A stretch of 64,000 nt of DNA from Fen-671 sp963794745 (GCA_963794745.1 CAWCEZ010000005.1:304119-368118); one strand, 5' to 3'. Positions 42,898 to 53,580 are shown, numbered from the stretch's first letter. Numbers and translations are program-made. Notes: a model not told the origin generated them from the letters alone.

Positions 42898-43275
42898 ATG
42901 ACGACGTTCTATCCAACCGACGAGGCACTCGGCGCTGTCCTGGACCTGAACTCACCGGGTTTGTCGACCGAGCTTTCTGAGCTGGAAGGACGGCTTCAGG
43001 TCCTTACCGGGCTTCTGGACGCGCTCTCGCGGTTGCCCCAGATAAACGAGCTCATCCAGTTCTCCGACGACAGGTACTCCGCTCTAGTTGCGCTGCAGCA
43101 AGAGCCCTTTGGCTATTCCAACCGGGAAGCCGAGGCGGTGCTGGACATGCCTATGAGCTGGCAGACAGGCGAGCACGCAGCCCACATGCGCCAAGAGCGC
43201 GACCACCTGACCGAGCGCCGTGCAAGTTTGCGCCAGCACGTCTCCGAGGTGCTGGCTCTTCACTGGTTCGGCTAA
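42898..43275 (+). CDS. Small protein resembling the GyrA/ParC coiled-coil arm
   Basis: 125 residues with CGGAGGT three bases before its ATG spacer, so the start is secure. RLQVLTGLLDALSRLPQINE parallels the GyrA segment in which the coiled coil leaves the tower (RAHILEALAVALANIDPIIE in E. coli), and EAEAVLDMPMSWQTGEHAAH parallels QAQAILDLRLQKLTGLEHEK. No catalytic Tyr domain, no beta-propeller. It might modulate gyrase, bind DNA gates, or only share the helical fold. It stands next to recA and converges on cinA (4-base overlap). Confidence 0.78.
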   Translation: MTTFYPTDEALGAVLDLNSPGLSTELSELEGRLQVLTGLLDALSRLPQINELIQFSDDRYSALVALQQEPFGYSNREAEAVLDMPMSWQTGEHAAHMRQERDHLTERRASLRQHVSEVLALHWFG

Positions 43276-44540
43276 ACCGCTCCCCTTTCGAGCAGCCTGC
43301 GCCGCAGCAGGTCGAGTGACGACGTTGTCGCACGTTCGCGCACCAAGTACCGGTTCCCGCCAAGCGAAAGCTGTGCCACCTCCGGTTGCCCCGGGTTTGC
43401 GCGACTGTCCACGCCGTTGCCCGAAAGGCCGACGAAAACAGTCCCGACCGGCTGACCGTCGGCCTCCGCCGGCCCAGCAACACCAGTGAGCGCGAGCCCT
43501 ATATCGGCATTCAGCAAGCTCGCCGCTCCCAGGGCCATTTCGGCTGCCGCCTGAGCGCTGACTACCGGGCCCGGGCCTACGCCCAGCAATGCCCGTTTGA
43601 CGTCCTCGCCGTAGGAGACGACGGCGCCGGCAAACCAGCCGCTGGCGCCCGGGACCGTGGTGAGCCGAGCTGACAACATGCCGCCTGTCAGTGACTCCGC
43701 GACGGCCAGGCGGAGCCCGGCTCCGGCTAGCAAACGCCCGACGACTACCTCGAGGCCCTCGTCGTCCACCCCTCCGACTGCGTCCCCCAAAAGTGCTTCT
43801 AGCTCGGCCTGTTCTGCATCAAGCGCACGCACCACAGCGCCGTCCGCACCGTCGCCAGTGGCGCGCGCCGTGATGCGCACCCTCACGCCCTCCGTGGCGC
43901 TCGCGAGGAACGCGATCGTGGTGCTCGTCCCCTCCAACGCCGTTACCCTCGGGGCCACGGTCTCGGCCACCTTCGACTCCGTCATCCCCCAAACTCGCAG
44001 GAACCGGCTCCGGATGGTCGCGTTTTCCCCTGACCGGCGAACGAGGTCAGGCAACACGGAACGCTCGAGCATCTCGCGCATTTCAGAGGGCACCCCAGGG
44101 ACCGCGTAAATGACCTTCTCACCAATCGGACAGGTCAGGCCCGGCGCCGTCCCGACGTCGGCGAGGATCGGCTCTGCACCCTTCGGTAGATCGGCCTGCT
44201 TGTAGTTGATCTCGGGGATGTCCCGACCGGCAAAGCGCTCCCTGAGGCGGACCTCGAGGGCCGGGTCGCGCAGCAGTGGCACACCCATCACCTCGGCGAT
44301 GGCTTCGCGGGTGATGTCGTCCTGGGTTGGGCCGAGGCCCCCGCAACATATGACCGCGTCCGTGCGAGCGAGAGCGGCGCGCAGTGCCGAGACAATGCGG
44401 GCGTGGTTGTCGCCGACCTTGGTCTGCTGGAAACACGAGATCCCGACGGCCGCCAGCTGCTCACCCATCCAGGAGGAGTTCGTATCTACGATCTGGCCGA
44501 GCAGGAGCTCTGTCCCGATGGCCAGGACCTCGCAGTCCAA
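43272..44540 (-). CDS. cinA: CinA: nicotinamide mononucleotide deamidase / competence-damage protein
   Basis: About 422 residues, full-length CinA. The N-terminal MoCF-like pyrophosphatase half (CEVLAIGTELLLGQIVDTNS, ICCGGLGPTQDDITREAIAE, YAVPGVPSEM) is followed by the C-terminal amidohydrolase half (VAESLTGGMLSARLTTVPGA, GAVVSYGEDVKRALLGVG, TGVAGPAEADGQPVGTVFVG). It recycles pyridine nucleotides by deamidating NMN. Start is TTG 44540, 11 bases after the pgsA stop; the longer open frame upstream is a shadow of pgsA. Confidence 0.93.
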   Translation of the reverse strand: MDCEVLAIGTELLLGQIVDTNSSWMGEQLAAVGISCFQQTKVGDNHARIVSALRAALARTDAVICCGGLGPTQDDITREAIAEVMGVPLLRDPALEVRLRERFAGRDIPEINYKQADLPKGAEPILADVGTAPGLTCPIGEKVIYAVPGVPSEMREMLERSVLPDLVRRSGENATIRSRFLRVWGMTESKVAETVAPRVTALEGTSTTIAFLASATEGVRVRITARATGDGADGAVVRALDAEQAELEALLGDAVGGVDDEGLEVVVGRLLAGAGLRLAVAESLTGGMLSARLTTVPGASGWFAGAVVSYGEDVKRALLGVGPGPVVSAQAAAEMALGAASLLNADIGLALTGVAGPAEADGQPVGTVFVGLSGNGVDSRANPGQPEVAQLSLGGNRYLVRERATTSSLDLLRRRLLERGAV

Positions 44541-44551
44541 TGTCGCCTGCC

Positions 44552-45130
44552 CTAAACGCCGGTGGCTACGGCGCGCCTGCCGGCACGCGAGTCCACGAGA
44601 TATTGCACCGCGCTCACCCAAGCCAGTAGCACGGCTACCCACAGGGCCACGTGTGCGACGGTCAAATGTGAGGACCAGCCGGGCAAAAGAACCAGGCCGA
44701 CGGTCACAAACTCGACCATGGTCTTGGCTTTTGCCATCGCCCGAGCCGGGACGCTGACGCCGTGGCGGGCAACTATCACCCGGTACGAGGTGATCACGAC
44801 TTCGCGCCCAGCGAGCAGTGCCACGGGGGCCCAGCTGACGTCGCCGATGGCGACCATGGCGGCCAGGGCACCGAGGACCAGGAACTTGTCGGCGAGCGGG
44901 TCGAGGAAGGCGCCTGAAGCGCTCGGCCCACGCCTGCGGGCTAACCAACCGTCGGCGAAATCACTAAAAGCCAGCGCCGCCCAAAGAAGCAGCGCACCCC
45001 ACGAGGGCGTGGCCCACAGCACCACCAAGATGAGCAACGGCGTGGCGACGATACGTGTCACGGTGATGCCGTTGGCGGCGGTCTTGAGCCTCCAGGGCGA
45101 GGGCGCCTCCGCGGTCGCGGTACCGTTCAT
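44552..45130 (-). CDS. pgsA: CDP-diacylglycerol-glycerol-3-phosphate 3-phosphatidyltransferase
   Basis: About 192 residues with four or five membrane helices (LLLWAALAFSDFADGWLARR is the active-site helix end). The signature DG(x2)AR(x8)G(x3)D(x3)D is present as DGWLARRRGPSASGAFLDPL followed by ADK. It commits CDP-DAG to phosphatidylglycerol. ATG 45130 overlaps the rimO stop as ATGA. The place between rimO and cinA is the standard actinobacterial/Firmicute position of the housekeeping pgsA. Confidence 0.92.
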   Translation of the reverse strand: MNGTATAEAPSPWRLKTAANGITVTRIVATPLLILVVLWATPSWGALLLWAALAFSDFADGWLARRRGPSASGAFLDPLADKFLVLGALAAMVAIGDVSWAPVALLAGREVVITSYRVIVARHGVSVPARAMAKAKTMVEFVTVGLVLLPGWSSHLTVAHVALWVAVLLAWVSAVQYLVDSRAGRRAVATGV

Positions 45131-46435
45131 GCAGCCACCGGGACGCCGACAAGGTCCGGGCCTTCGGCCTCGACGATCTTCGCCTGGGCCAGAACCCACT
45201 TTGAGCTCGCGCGGCACTCGGATGACGCCATCGATCTCGGGTGCCTCCCTGTGGCTCCGCGCCGTACCGGGAGCGTCGACGAGCACCTGGCAGGTGGTAC
45301 CCACGAGCCCCGCCCTCTTGCTGGCGGTGATCGCGTCCTGCAGCTCGGAACATTCCTTGGCCCGTTCCACCACGAGAGACGAAGGTACCTGGTCCGGCAG
45401 AGCTGCGGCGTAGGTTCCGTCCTCGTTGGAGAACGCGAAGAAACCGACCCAGTCCAGCTGCGCCTCTTCCAGGAAGCGCAGGAGGGCGTCGTGGTCCTCC
45501 TCGGTCTCGCCCGGGTAACCGATGATGAAGGACGAGCGGAGCGCGGCCTCAGGGAAGCTCTGGCGGATGCTCGATATTTTCTCCAGGAACCGTTGACCAT
45601 CTCCGAAGCGGCGCATCCTGCGCAGCAACGGCCTCGACACGTGTTGCAACGAAAGGTCGAAGTAGGGGCACCCACTACTGCCGACCGCTTCGATCAGTTC
45701 TTGGTTCAGTCCCGAGGGGTAGAGGTACAGGAGCCTCACGCGGTCCACGCGCTTGGCAACCTCGTTGAAAAGCGGCACCAAACCAGCCTCGGTCGACTTT
45801 GTCGAGGCGCCGCCCGTGACGTCCCTGCCCCACGAAACGAGGTCTTGGGCCACGAGGACGACCTCGGCCGCCCCGAGAGCGTCGACCTCGGCGAGGATGT
45901 CAGAGGCGGTGCGAGAACGCTGAGGGCCGCGGAACGAAGGGATCGCGCAGAACCCGCAGTGCCTGTCGCAGCCCTCGGCGACCTTGACGTAGGCCCAAGG
46001 CGCCCGAGCGGGTGGGCGGGGCAGGTTCAATAGGTCAAAGCTCGGCAGTGGGCGCCCCGCCGCAGGGGCGTTCGCGCTCAGGAGGGTGGACCTGACAGCT
46101 CGGGTGGGCCCGAAATCGACAGGCACCCCGAAGCCGGCCACCCGGTCGACTTCTGGGAGCGCGCTCGCAAGTTCGTCGCCGTAGCGCTCCGCCATGCACC
46201 CGGTGACGACAAGCTTGGCGCCCTGTTTCTTCGCCGCCGCCATTTCGAGCACGGTCCCTATCGATTCCTCCCGTGCAGCCTCGATAAAAGCGCAGGTGTT
46301 CACCACCACAAGGTCGGCCTGGTCGGCGCGCCGCGCCGGCCCGTAGCCCTGTGACTCGAGCAAGCCCGCCAATTTGTCCGAGTCAACCTGGTTCTTCGGG
46401 CACCCAAGTGTCTCCAACCAGTACCGGGGGGCCAT
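45127..46435 (-). CDS. rimO: Ribosomal protein S12 methylthiotransferase, C-terminal frame break
   Basis: About 435 residues. UPF0004 domain (YWLETLGCPKNQVDSDKLAG, VVNTCAFIEAAREESIG, VVTGCMAERYG), radical SAM CDRHCGFCAIPSFRGPQRSR, and FIIGYPGETEEDHDALLRFL. The TRAM domain ends DGVIRVPRELKV, and at the GGG around 45195-45197 the frame changes to LAQAKIVEAEGPDLVGVPVA. Dropping one G joins them and ends the protein at 45127, overlapping pgsA. Without that correction rimO would appear fused to pgsA. The enzyme methylthiolates Asp88 of S12. Confidence 0.93.
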
Positions 46436-46474
46436 CTGCCAAGCGTACAGGGCACCGGCAGTGGTCTCAGCCGC

Positions 46475-47338
46475 TCAGGCGATCTCCTCCACATTGACCC
46501 CCAAGAGATCCGCGTCGAGCAGCAGGACGTTGCCGGGGACACCGTGCTCACCCATGAGAGCCTTCGCCCCTCCCGCTACCGATTCCGCTTCGCCAGCAGC
46601 ACAGATCCCGAGCAAGCTCGGGCCTGCACCGGACCAGCACGAGGTGAGCGCGCCGGTTTGGCGCAAACCCTCCAAGAGCGCAGGGGCCTCAGGGAAGAGC
46701 ACCGAGCGCGGCCCTTGGTGGAGCCTGTCGTCCCCCGCGGTCGCCAGGAGCTGGCTGTGGTCGGCGAGGCCGGCTATCAGCAGGCTGAGCCTGCCCAGGT
46801 TGAACGCCGCGTCCTCGTGGGCCACGCTCGCCGGCAGGGCGTCCCGGGCCGACGACGTAGGTAGTTCCCGGTCCGGCACGATAACGACGAAGCGCAGTGC
46901 CGGGTCGAGGCGGAGCGTCCGGGCGACCGGGCGCCCCTCGACGACCGCCGCCGCAACCAGGCCGCCGAGCGCCGACGCTGCCGCGTTTTCAGGGTGCCCG
47001 TCAACGACGAAACCGGCCTCGAACGGGTCGATCGCACCTGCTGCCGCTGCGGCAGCTACAGCGATGGCTGCCGAAGAGCCGAGCCCGCGGGCAACGGGGA
47101 TCTCCGAGCGCACCCGCACTTCCAGGCGGTCATGGCCTGCTATCCGGCTGGCAACCTGAGCCGCCAGGTGCGCTTGGCCGCCGGGGAGCTCAGCGCCCTC
47201 GCCTTCTGCCACTACGAGCAGGCCGGCCGGGCGTGGCAGTACCTCTACCTCCACGTACAGGGCGAGAGCTAGGGCGAGTGTGTCAAAGCCAGGCCCGAGA
47301 TTGGCCGAGGACGCGGGAGCTCTAGCGATCCGGTGCAT
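46475..47338 (-). CDS. thrB: Homoserine kinase
   Basis: 287 residues; GHMP kinase. RAPASSANLGPGFDTLALAL (substrate), EIPVARGLGSSAAIAVAAAA (phosphate-binding loop) and LTSCWSGAGPSLLGICAAGE (C-terminal motif) identify ThrB, which phosphorylates homoserine for threonine synthesis. It usually sits with hom and thrC; here it stands between ftsK and rimO, 39 bases upstream of the latter. ATG 47338. Confidence 0.93.
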   Translation of the reverse strand: MHRIARAPASSANLGPGFDTLALALALYVEVEVLPRPAGLLVVAEGEGAELPGGQAHLAAQVASRIAGHDRLEVRVRSEIPVARGLGSSAAIAVAAAAAAGAIDPFEAGFVVDGHPENAAASALGGLVAAAVVEGRPVARTLRLDPALRFVVIVPDRELPTSSARDALPASVAHEDAAFNLGRLSLLIAGLADHSQLLATAGDDRLHQGPRSVLFPEAPALLEGLRQTGALTSCWSGAGPSLLGICAAGEAESVAGGAKALMGEHGVPGNVLLLDADLLGVNVEEIA

Positions 47339-47400
47339 CCCACAACTTCTAGTAGGTGGACGAGGGCGCCTTCAAAAGGGGTACCCAGGGGCGTCCGAGT

Positions 47401-50083
47401 TCAGGGCCCCTCGAGCTCATCGATGGTCATTAGCACCGCGCGAGCCTTCGAGCCCTCGGACTGGCCGACGACTCCTCTTTGCTCGAGCAGGTCCATGAGC
47501 CGGCCGGCTCGAGCGAAGCCCACCCGGAGCTTGCGCTGGAGCATCGAGGTGCTGCCGAGCTGGCTGCGCACGACGAGCTCCATCGCAGAGCTCAAGAGCT
47601 CGTCGTCGTCGGAGTCCTCGCCCGCCCCGCCTCCTGCTGTACCTTCGGGGCCGTCCACCCCTTCGACATATGAGGGACCGGCCTGGCGGCGCCAATGACC
47701 GACGATCTTGCGGATATCTTCCTCATCGACCCAGGGCCCCTGGATGCGCCTCGCCTGCGATGACGAGGCTGTGAGCAACAACATGTCGCCCTTGCCGATC
47801 AGGCGCTCCGCCCCCGGCTGGTCGAGCACGACGCGGCTGTCGGCCAGCGAGGAAACGGCAAATGCTAAGCGAGAGGGGATATTGGCCTTGATCAGTCCTG
47901 TTATGACATCGACCGACGGCCTCTGGGTCGCCAGCACGAGGTGAATGCCAACAGCCCTAGCCATCTGGGCGATGCGGCAGATGGACTCTTCGACGTCGCG
48001 CGCAGCCACCATCATGAGGTCGTTGAGCTCGTCGACGACGATCACTATGAAAGGAAGGCGGCTGTAGCGCGGGCGCGCCGGCAGCCTCGAGGTCAGGGGA
48101 TGCGGCTCCTACCTCGGGGTCGGTGCCCTGGTCTTGCTCAGACGGGTCGCCCGCCTCGTCGCCAAGGCCGAGCGCGCCATGCTCCGGCTCGCCGGAAAGC
48201 TCTCCCCGGTCCCAGGCGGTGTTGTAGCCCGTGATGTCGCGCATGCCGACCTCGGCCAGCAAGTCGTAGCGGCGTTCCATCTCCTGCACCGCCCAGTGCA
48301 GGGCATTCGCTGCTTTCTTCGGGTTGATGACAGGAGCGGTGAGCAGATGAGGCAGCCCCGTGTAGTGGCCCAGCTCCACCCGCTTCGGGTCCACCAGGAT
48401 CAGGCGTACCTGGTCTGGGGTAGCGCGCATAAGTAACGACGTGAGCATGGAGTTGATGCAAGACGACTTGCCGGACCCGGTGGCCCCTGCGATCAGCAGG
48501 TGAGGCATTTCGGCGAGGTTGACGAGCACCGGGCGGCCCGCGATGTCACGGCCCGCGGCAACCTCGAGAGGGTGCCGGGCCGCGGCGGCCTCGGGCGAGC
48601 CCAGGATGTCGCCCAGGGTCACCGTTTGCCGCTGGCGGTTCGGGACCTCGACTCCGATCGCTGATTTGCCAGGTATCGGGGCGAGGATCCGCACATCGGC
48701 GGCGGCAAGGGCATAGGCGATGTCGCGCTGGAGCGCGGTGACCTTTTGCACCTTGACGCCCGGCCCAAGCTCGAGCTCGTAGCGCGTGACGCTCGGCCCC
48801 ACCGTGGCGGCCACCAAACGGGTCTCGACGCCGTGGGCCGCCAGGGCGCTCTCGAGGGTCTGGCCCAACACCTCGATCTGGCGCCGGTCGACCTCGGTGT
48901 GCTTACTGCGCCTCAGCAGCGCGATCGGCGGCAAGCGCCAAGCCGGGGCCATCTCGCGCGGCAGGCCGAGGTCGAGCTGCTGGGCCTTGCCTGGGCTGGC
49001 GGTCCCGCGGGCGGCGAGACCGGTGATGGAGATCGGTTTGGGGCCGGGCTGCCCCAGTGGCGCCGCGGCAGGCCTTCGTCCAGCGAGAACGCCCTCCAAG
49101 AGCGCATCGTCACCGACGCCGTCGTCACTGCCATCGCCACCTGCCTCGTCGCCGTGGCCACCATGGCCGTAGGCGTGCTCGTGCTGGGCTGCACCCTCCC
49201 CATCGTCAGCCGGGCCGTGAGGGCCCTCCAAATCTGGTTCGCGCGACCTCACCGAGATCCCGGGCGAGGCGCCAGCCGGTCCAGCCAGGTCTATGACCTC
49301 GGGGCTCGGTCCGGCCCGCCTGCGAGCGAGCCCGGGCCCTCTTACGCTTGGGTGACGGGTTGCCGAGGCAAGCCGTTGGCCGCCGCGGGCCAGGTCTTTG
49401 CAGAGGTACCACGACCAGCGGGCGGCGTGGGCGGCAGCGGTGCATATCGACCGCACCCTCGCCGCCACAGCCCGGACCGGTGTCGCCGTAACGATCAGGC
49501 AAGCGATGAACGCGGCCGCCGCGAACACGAGGCCGGCACCCCAGCTCGCAAGACCGGCCTGGAGCGGCACCGCTTCAACGGCCCCCAAGGCTCCCCCGGC
49601 CTTGCCCATCGCGGCCAACGGCTGGCGCAGAGTGTCCTTGCCGGTGAGGACGCAGAGCAGGCCAGTTGCGGCCATAAGCGCCAGCCCCAGCCCGACCGCC
49701 ACCCTCCCGGGCTCGGAACGGGCGTGGCGCAGGATCAGGTAACCGCCGAGCAGTGCAAAGCCAGGTGGGAGGCCATAACGAGCAAGCCCGACCAGGTCGG
49801 CACTACCCGTGCGCAGCGCGTGCCCCGCAGGCCCGATGACCCCCGCGTAGATACCGAGGCCTGCAAGAACAGCGAGCAGCAAAAAGGCGAGGCCCCAGAG
49901 GTCGTCCGACTGGTCCTCGACCATCGCCGACAGGGTCTGTCGCCAGCGCGGTGCGGCTCGAGGAGCCTGCTGGCCCGCAGTGCTGGACCTGCGCGGAGCC
50001 CCTGCGCGCCCGCGTGCCGGAGCCGTGCGAGATCCAGCCGGCCCGCGTCCCGGCGGCCCGCCACGTGTCGTCTTCGTTGCCAC
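47401..50083 (-). CDS. ftsK: DNA translocase FtsK, frame interrupted
   Basis: About 893 residues over two frames. N-terminal membrane part with four or five helices (LWGLAFLLLAVLAGLGIYAG and following), a ~200-residue His/Gly/Ala/Asp-rich linker, then the RecA-type motor: PGKSAIGVEVPNRQRQTVTL, LIAGATGSGKSSCINSMLTS (Walker A), LILVDPKRVELGHYTGLPHL. An indel at about 48085 (one extra G) shifts the frame; PFIVIVVDELNDLMMVAARD (Walker B) resumes, then IHLVLATQRPSVDVITGLIK and a gamma winged helix (STSMLQRKLRVGFARAGRLM) that reads KOPS. It pumps chromosome termini at division. GTG start 50083. Confidence 0.93.
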
Positions 50084-50130
50084 AGCAACCTCAAAGCTAA
50101 CACCAGCCCCACCAACAACAGCGGTTCCGG

Positions 50131-51808
50131 TTAAACCTCCATTACAACAGGCACGATCATGGGCCTGCGCTTTGTCCGCTCCTGCACGAAACGACCGAGC
50201 GCGGACCGTGCCCGGCGCTTCAGGGTGTCGAAGTCGGTGCTGGTCGGTTCGTCCAGCTCAGAGGCTTCGATGGCTGCCAGTACCACCTCGCGCGCCTCGT
50301 CGAGCAGCTTCTCGGCTTCGGGAGCGTGCACCCACCCGCGGGTGATTATCTCGGGGCCGGTGAGGACGGTACCAGTGCGCGAGTCGACGGTCACGATTAC
50401 GACGATGACACCCTCTTCGGCAAGCAGCTTCCGGTCGCGCAGCACTCCCCGCCCGACGTCGCCGACTATCCCGTCCACGTATAGGTAACCGGCCGGCACC
50501 TCGCCGGCGAACTCGATCGTGGTCGACGTGAGCTCGACGACGTCACCATCTTCGGCCAACAGCACCGACTCAGGTGGCACACCGAGATCGGTGGCCAAAC
50601 GGGCGTGGTGCATCAGGTGGCGGTACTCGCCATGCACCGGTATGAAGGCGCGAGGCTTGGCGATCGAGATCAGCATTTTGAGCTCGTCGCGCATGGCGTG
50701 GCCCGAAACGTGGACCGACGCGAGCCCCGAGTGCACGACTTCCGCCCCAGAGCGGCAAAGGCCGTCTATGACCTTGCCCACGTTGGACTCGTTGCCCGGG
50801 ATGGCGTGCGAGGACAGCACCACGAGGTCGCCTTCGCCGCGCCTTGACCCATTTGTTCTCGCCGGCAGCCATGAGCGACAGCGCCGACATCGGCTCGCCC
50901 TGCGAGCCCGTGCAAATAATGCAGACCTTGTTAGGAGGCAGGCTCGACGTCTTTTCGATATCGATAAGGCGGTCCTCGGGAATGTGCAGCAGACCGAGGT
51001 CGCGGGCGAACGCCACGTTCCTCGCCATCGAGCGGCCCAGAGTGGCGACAAAACGCCCCGAGGCAATAGCGGCATTGGCCACTTGCTGCACCCGGTGGAC
51101 GTGGCTGGCAAAACATGCCACGACTACACGCTTTTCCGGGTGCGCCTCGAACAAGCTGGCCAGCACCCGCCCGACGGTCCGCTCCGAGGGTGTATAGCCC
51201 TCCTCCTCGGCGTTCGTCGAGTCCGAAAGGAGCAACCGGATCCCGTCGCCGGCGGCCAGCGCGCCGATGCGCCCGAGGTCTGTCCTACGACCGTCCACAG
51301 GCGTCAGGTCCAGTTTGAAGTCGCCGGTGTGAACGATTATCCCAACAGGAGTGTGGAACGCGAGCGCGAAGCCATGCGGGACCGAGTGCGCTACCGGGAC
51401 GAACTCGACGTCGAACGGCCCAATTTTCCTTGTCTCGCCATCGGTTACGGTGATCAGCTCGGTCCGGTCGAGCAGGCCGGCTTCCTCGATCCGGTTGCGG
51501 GCCAAGCCAAGGGTCAGCTCGGAGCCATAGATCGGGATGCTCAGCTCGCGAAGCAGGTAAGCGAGCGCCCCGCAGTGGTCTTCGTGGCCATGGGTAAGCA
51601 CGCAGCCCTCGAGGCGGTCTTTGTTCTCGATGATGTACGTGAAATCGGGCAGGACGAGGTCGACACCGAGCATTTCTGGTTCGGGGAACATGATTCCGCA
51701 GTCCACGAGGATGGCCCTGCCGTCCATTTCGAACCAGGCGCAGTTCCGACCTATCTCACCTAGCCCACCGAGGAAGACGATCCGCACCGGGGAAGTGGGT
51801 GCTGGCAT
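50131..51808 (-). CDS. rnj: Ribonuclease J, frame interrupted
   Basis: About 558 residues over two frames. Metallo-beta-lactamase/beta-CASP nuclease: RIVFLGGLGEIGRNCAWFEM, VLTHGHEDHCGALAYLLREL (metal site), HTGDFKLDLTPVDG, LLLSDSTNAEEEGYTPSERT, CTGSQGEPMSAL. After ENKWVK near 50838-50844 one base must be removed to continue GEGDLVVLSSHAIPGNESNV, then SVHVSGHAMRDEL and FIPVHGEYRHLMHHA and the C-terminal tetramerisation domain. It acts in rRNA maturation and mRNA decay, 5'-3' exo and endo. ATG 51808 lies three bases after the dapA stop. Confidence 0.95.
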
Positions 51809-51811
51809 ACG

Positions 51812-52719
51812 CTAAACAGCCTGCCGGAAAGGCTGGGAATACAAGTTGCCCCAGACCTCCCTGGCGCGCTCTGCAAGCCCCGCGGGGGTAGGCCCATCGG
51901 CAGGCGGCATTCGCCCGCAGGCAAGCCGAGCGCCCTCAGCATCGCCTTGGTCGGGACGGGATTTGGAGCATCGTCACTGCTCTCGAAGTCCCAGGATTCG
52001 GCGAGGCGGGCGTTCATCGCCATGGCGGCGTCGGTATCGCCCTTGGCGTACGCGGCGATCATCTCGCCGATCTGAGGCCCGGCCCAGTGCGATGCCACGC
52101 TTATCGTCCCGACGGCCCCGACGGCCAACAACGGGAGGGTGAGAGCGTCCTCGCCGCAGTAGACCTCGAAGCCGCTCGGCGCTTGGTCTATCAACGCCGC
52201 TGTAGCCCCCGTCGAACCGGCCGCGTCCTTCAGGCCAGCGATCACCCCTTCGGAAGCGAGCCTCGCCAGCGTTGCCGGCCGCAACTCGCGCGCCGTGCGC
52301 CTGGGCACGTCGTAGGCGATAACGGGCAACTGGCTGGCCCGCGACACGGCGCGAAAGTGGCCCTCGATCCCCGCCTGCGAAGGCCTGTTGTAATACGGGG
52401 TCACCACAAGTGCAGCGTCGACGCCAAGGTCGGCCGCCATCTTGGTCAGCTCGACCGAGTGCGCAGTGCTTGCGGTACCGGTATTGGCGATCAGGGGCAC
52501 GCCTACGACCTCGCGCACCGCCTTCCACAGCGTCCGCTTTTCCTGGTCAGACAGCACCGGAGCCTCACCTGTGGTGCCGGCCAGGACGAGGCCGTCGTTG
52601 CCGTTGTCCACGAGCCAGCGGGCAAGCCTCACGGCTCCGGCAATGTCGAGGCGGCCGTCTTCGTCGAAGGGCGTCGCCATGGCGCAAATAACGGCGCCAA
52701 AGCGCCCGGGCACCGGCAT
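51812..52719 (-). CDS. dapA: 4-hydroxy-tetrahydrodipicolinate synthase, C-terminal frame break
   Basis: About 302 residues. Motifs: VICAMATPFDEDGRLDIAGA, LAGTTGEAPVLSDQEKRTLW, VVTPYYNRPSQAGIEGHFRA (catalytic Tyr), IAYDVPRRTARELRPATLA, AGLKDAAGSTG (Schiff-base Lys), YCGEDALTLPLLAVGAVG. After GECRLPMG one missing G at 51893-51895 shifts the frame; the family ending PTPAGLAERAREVWGNLYSQ lies in the next frame and stops at 51812, just before rnj. In the uncorrected frame the protein would run into rnj as unrelated sequence. ATG 52719 with GAGAGGA upstream is preferred over GTG 52737. Confidence 0.94.
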
Positions 52720-52794
52720 CAACGTGTCCTCTCCCACCCAGCCCTAAGGGGTCGCATGTAGCTCAAGCCTAGGCGACCGCAGCGCTCGGCGACG

Positions 52795-53580
52795 TCAGAA
52801 GCCGAGCAGGGCATCGAGCCCGACCGTCAAGCCCCGCCGCTGCGGCACCTCTTTTACCGCGAGCAGCACGCCGGGCATGAAAGAGCTCCGGTCCATGGAG
52901 TCGTGGCGTAGCGTCAGCGTCTGGCCGGTAGTGCCGAAAAGGACTTCCTGGTGCGCGACGAGGCCCCGCAGGCGCACCGAATGGACCCGTACTCCCGGCG
53001 CCGCTTCTGTCCCGCGAGCAGGTCCCGTGCCGCTAGCCCCTAACGCTCCGCCCGGTTCGGCCGGATGGTCCTTCATCGCTTTGGAAATACGCTGCGCAGT
53101 CAAGATCGCAGTGCCGGAGGGAGCATCGACCTTGCCATCGTGGTGTAGCTCCACGATCTCGGCAGTTTCGAAATAGGGCGCTGCAAGCTCCGCAAAACGC
53201 ATCATCAGCACGGCGCCAATGGCAAAATTGGGGGCGACAACACAATTGGCGGCCCCGGCTTCGAAGCGAGCCTTTATCTCCGCAAGCACGGCCGGCGAGA
53301 AACCTGTCGTGCCGATCACCGAGTGGACCCCGTTGTCGGCACACCATATTGCGTTGGCGTGAGCGGCTGGGGCGACCGTGAAGTCCACGGCAACTTCAAC
53401 GCCGGCTTCGGCCATCGCCTCGGGCCCACTTGCGGCGACGAGACCGCTGGGCTCTAGTTTTTCGCCAACGTGGGCTGGGTCGACTACCGCGACCAAATCG
53501 AGTGCGGGGTCGGTGCCGACGGCCTCACAGAGCGTCGTCCCCATCCGGCCAGCGGCCCCGAAGACCCCGACGCGGATCAC
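52795..53580 (-). CDS. dapB: 4-hydroxy-tetrahydrodipicolinate reductase
   Basis: 261 residues. IRVGVFGAAGRMGTTLCEAV binds NAD(P)H, VIGTTGFSPAVLAEIKARFE is the second family motif, and AEIVELHHDGKVDAPSGTAI holds the catalytic His pair and Lys. Second committed step of lysine/DAP synthesis after DapA. GTG start 53580, five bases after the M16 peptidase stop; dapA follows 75 bases later. Confidence 0.96.
   Translation of the reverse strand: MIRVGVFGAAGRMGTTLCEAVGTDPALDLVAVVDPAHVGEKLEPSGLVAASGPEAMAEAGVEVAVDFTVAPAAHANAIWCADNGVHSVIGTTGFSPAVLAEIKARFEAGAANCVVAPNFAIGAVLMMRFAELAAPYFETAEIVELHHDGKVDAPSGTAILTAQRISKAMKDHPAEPGGALGASGTGPARGTEAAPGVRVHSVRLRGLVAHQEVLFGTTGQTLTLRHDSMDRSSFMPGVLLAVKEVPQRRGLTVGLDALLGF

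Noticed and set aside
43272..44948. CinA with a 136-residue Arg-rich N-terminal extension
   Set aside because: The extension is the opposite frame of pgsA; the family begins at TTG 44540.
44552..46435. Apparent RimO-PgsA fusion protein
   Set aside because: The fused frame loses the conserved RimO C-terminus. A one-base correction near 45196 restores it, and pgsA has its own ATG overlapping the rimO stop.
51760..52737. DapA with an unusual Cys/Ser-rich C-terminus overlapping rnj
   Set aside because: The family C-terminus is present in the neighbouring frame and ends just before rnj; the long tail is an artefact of a missing G.
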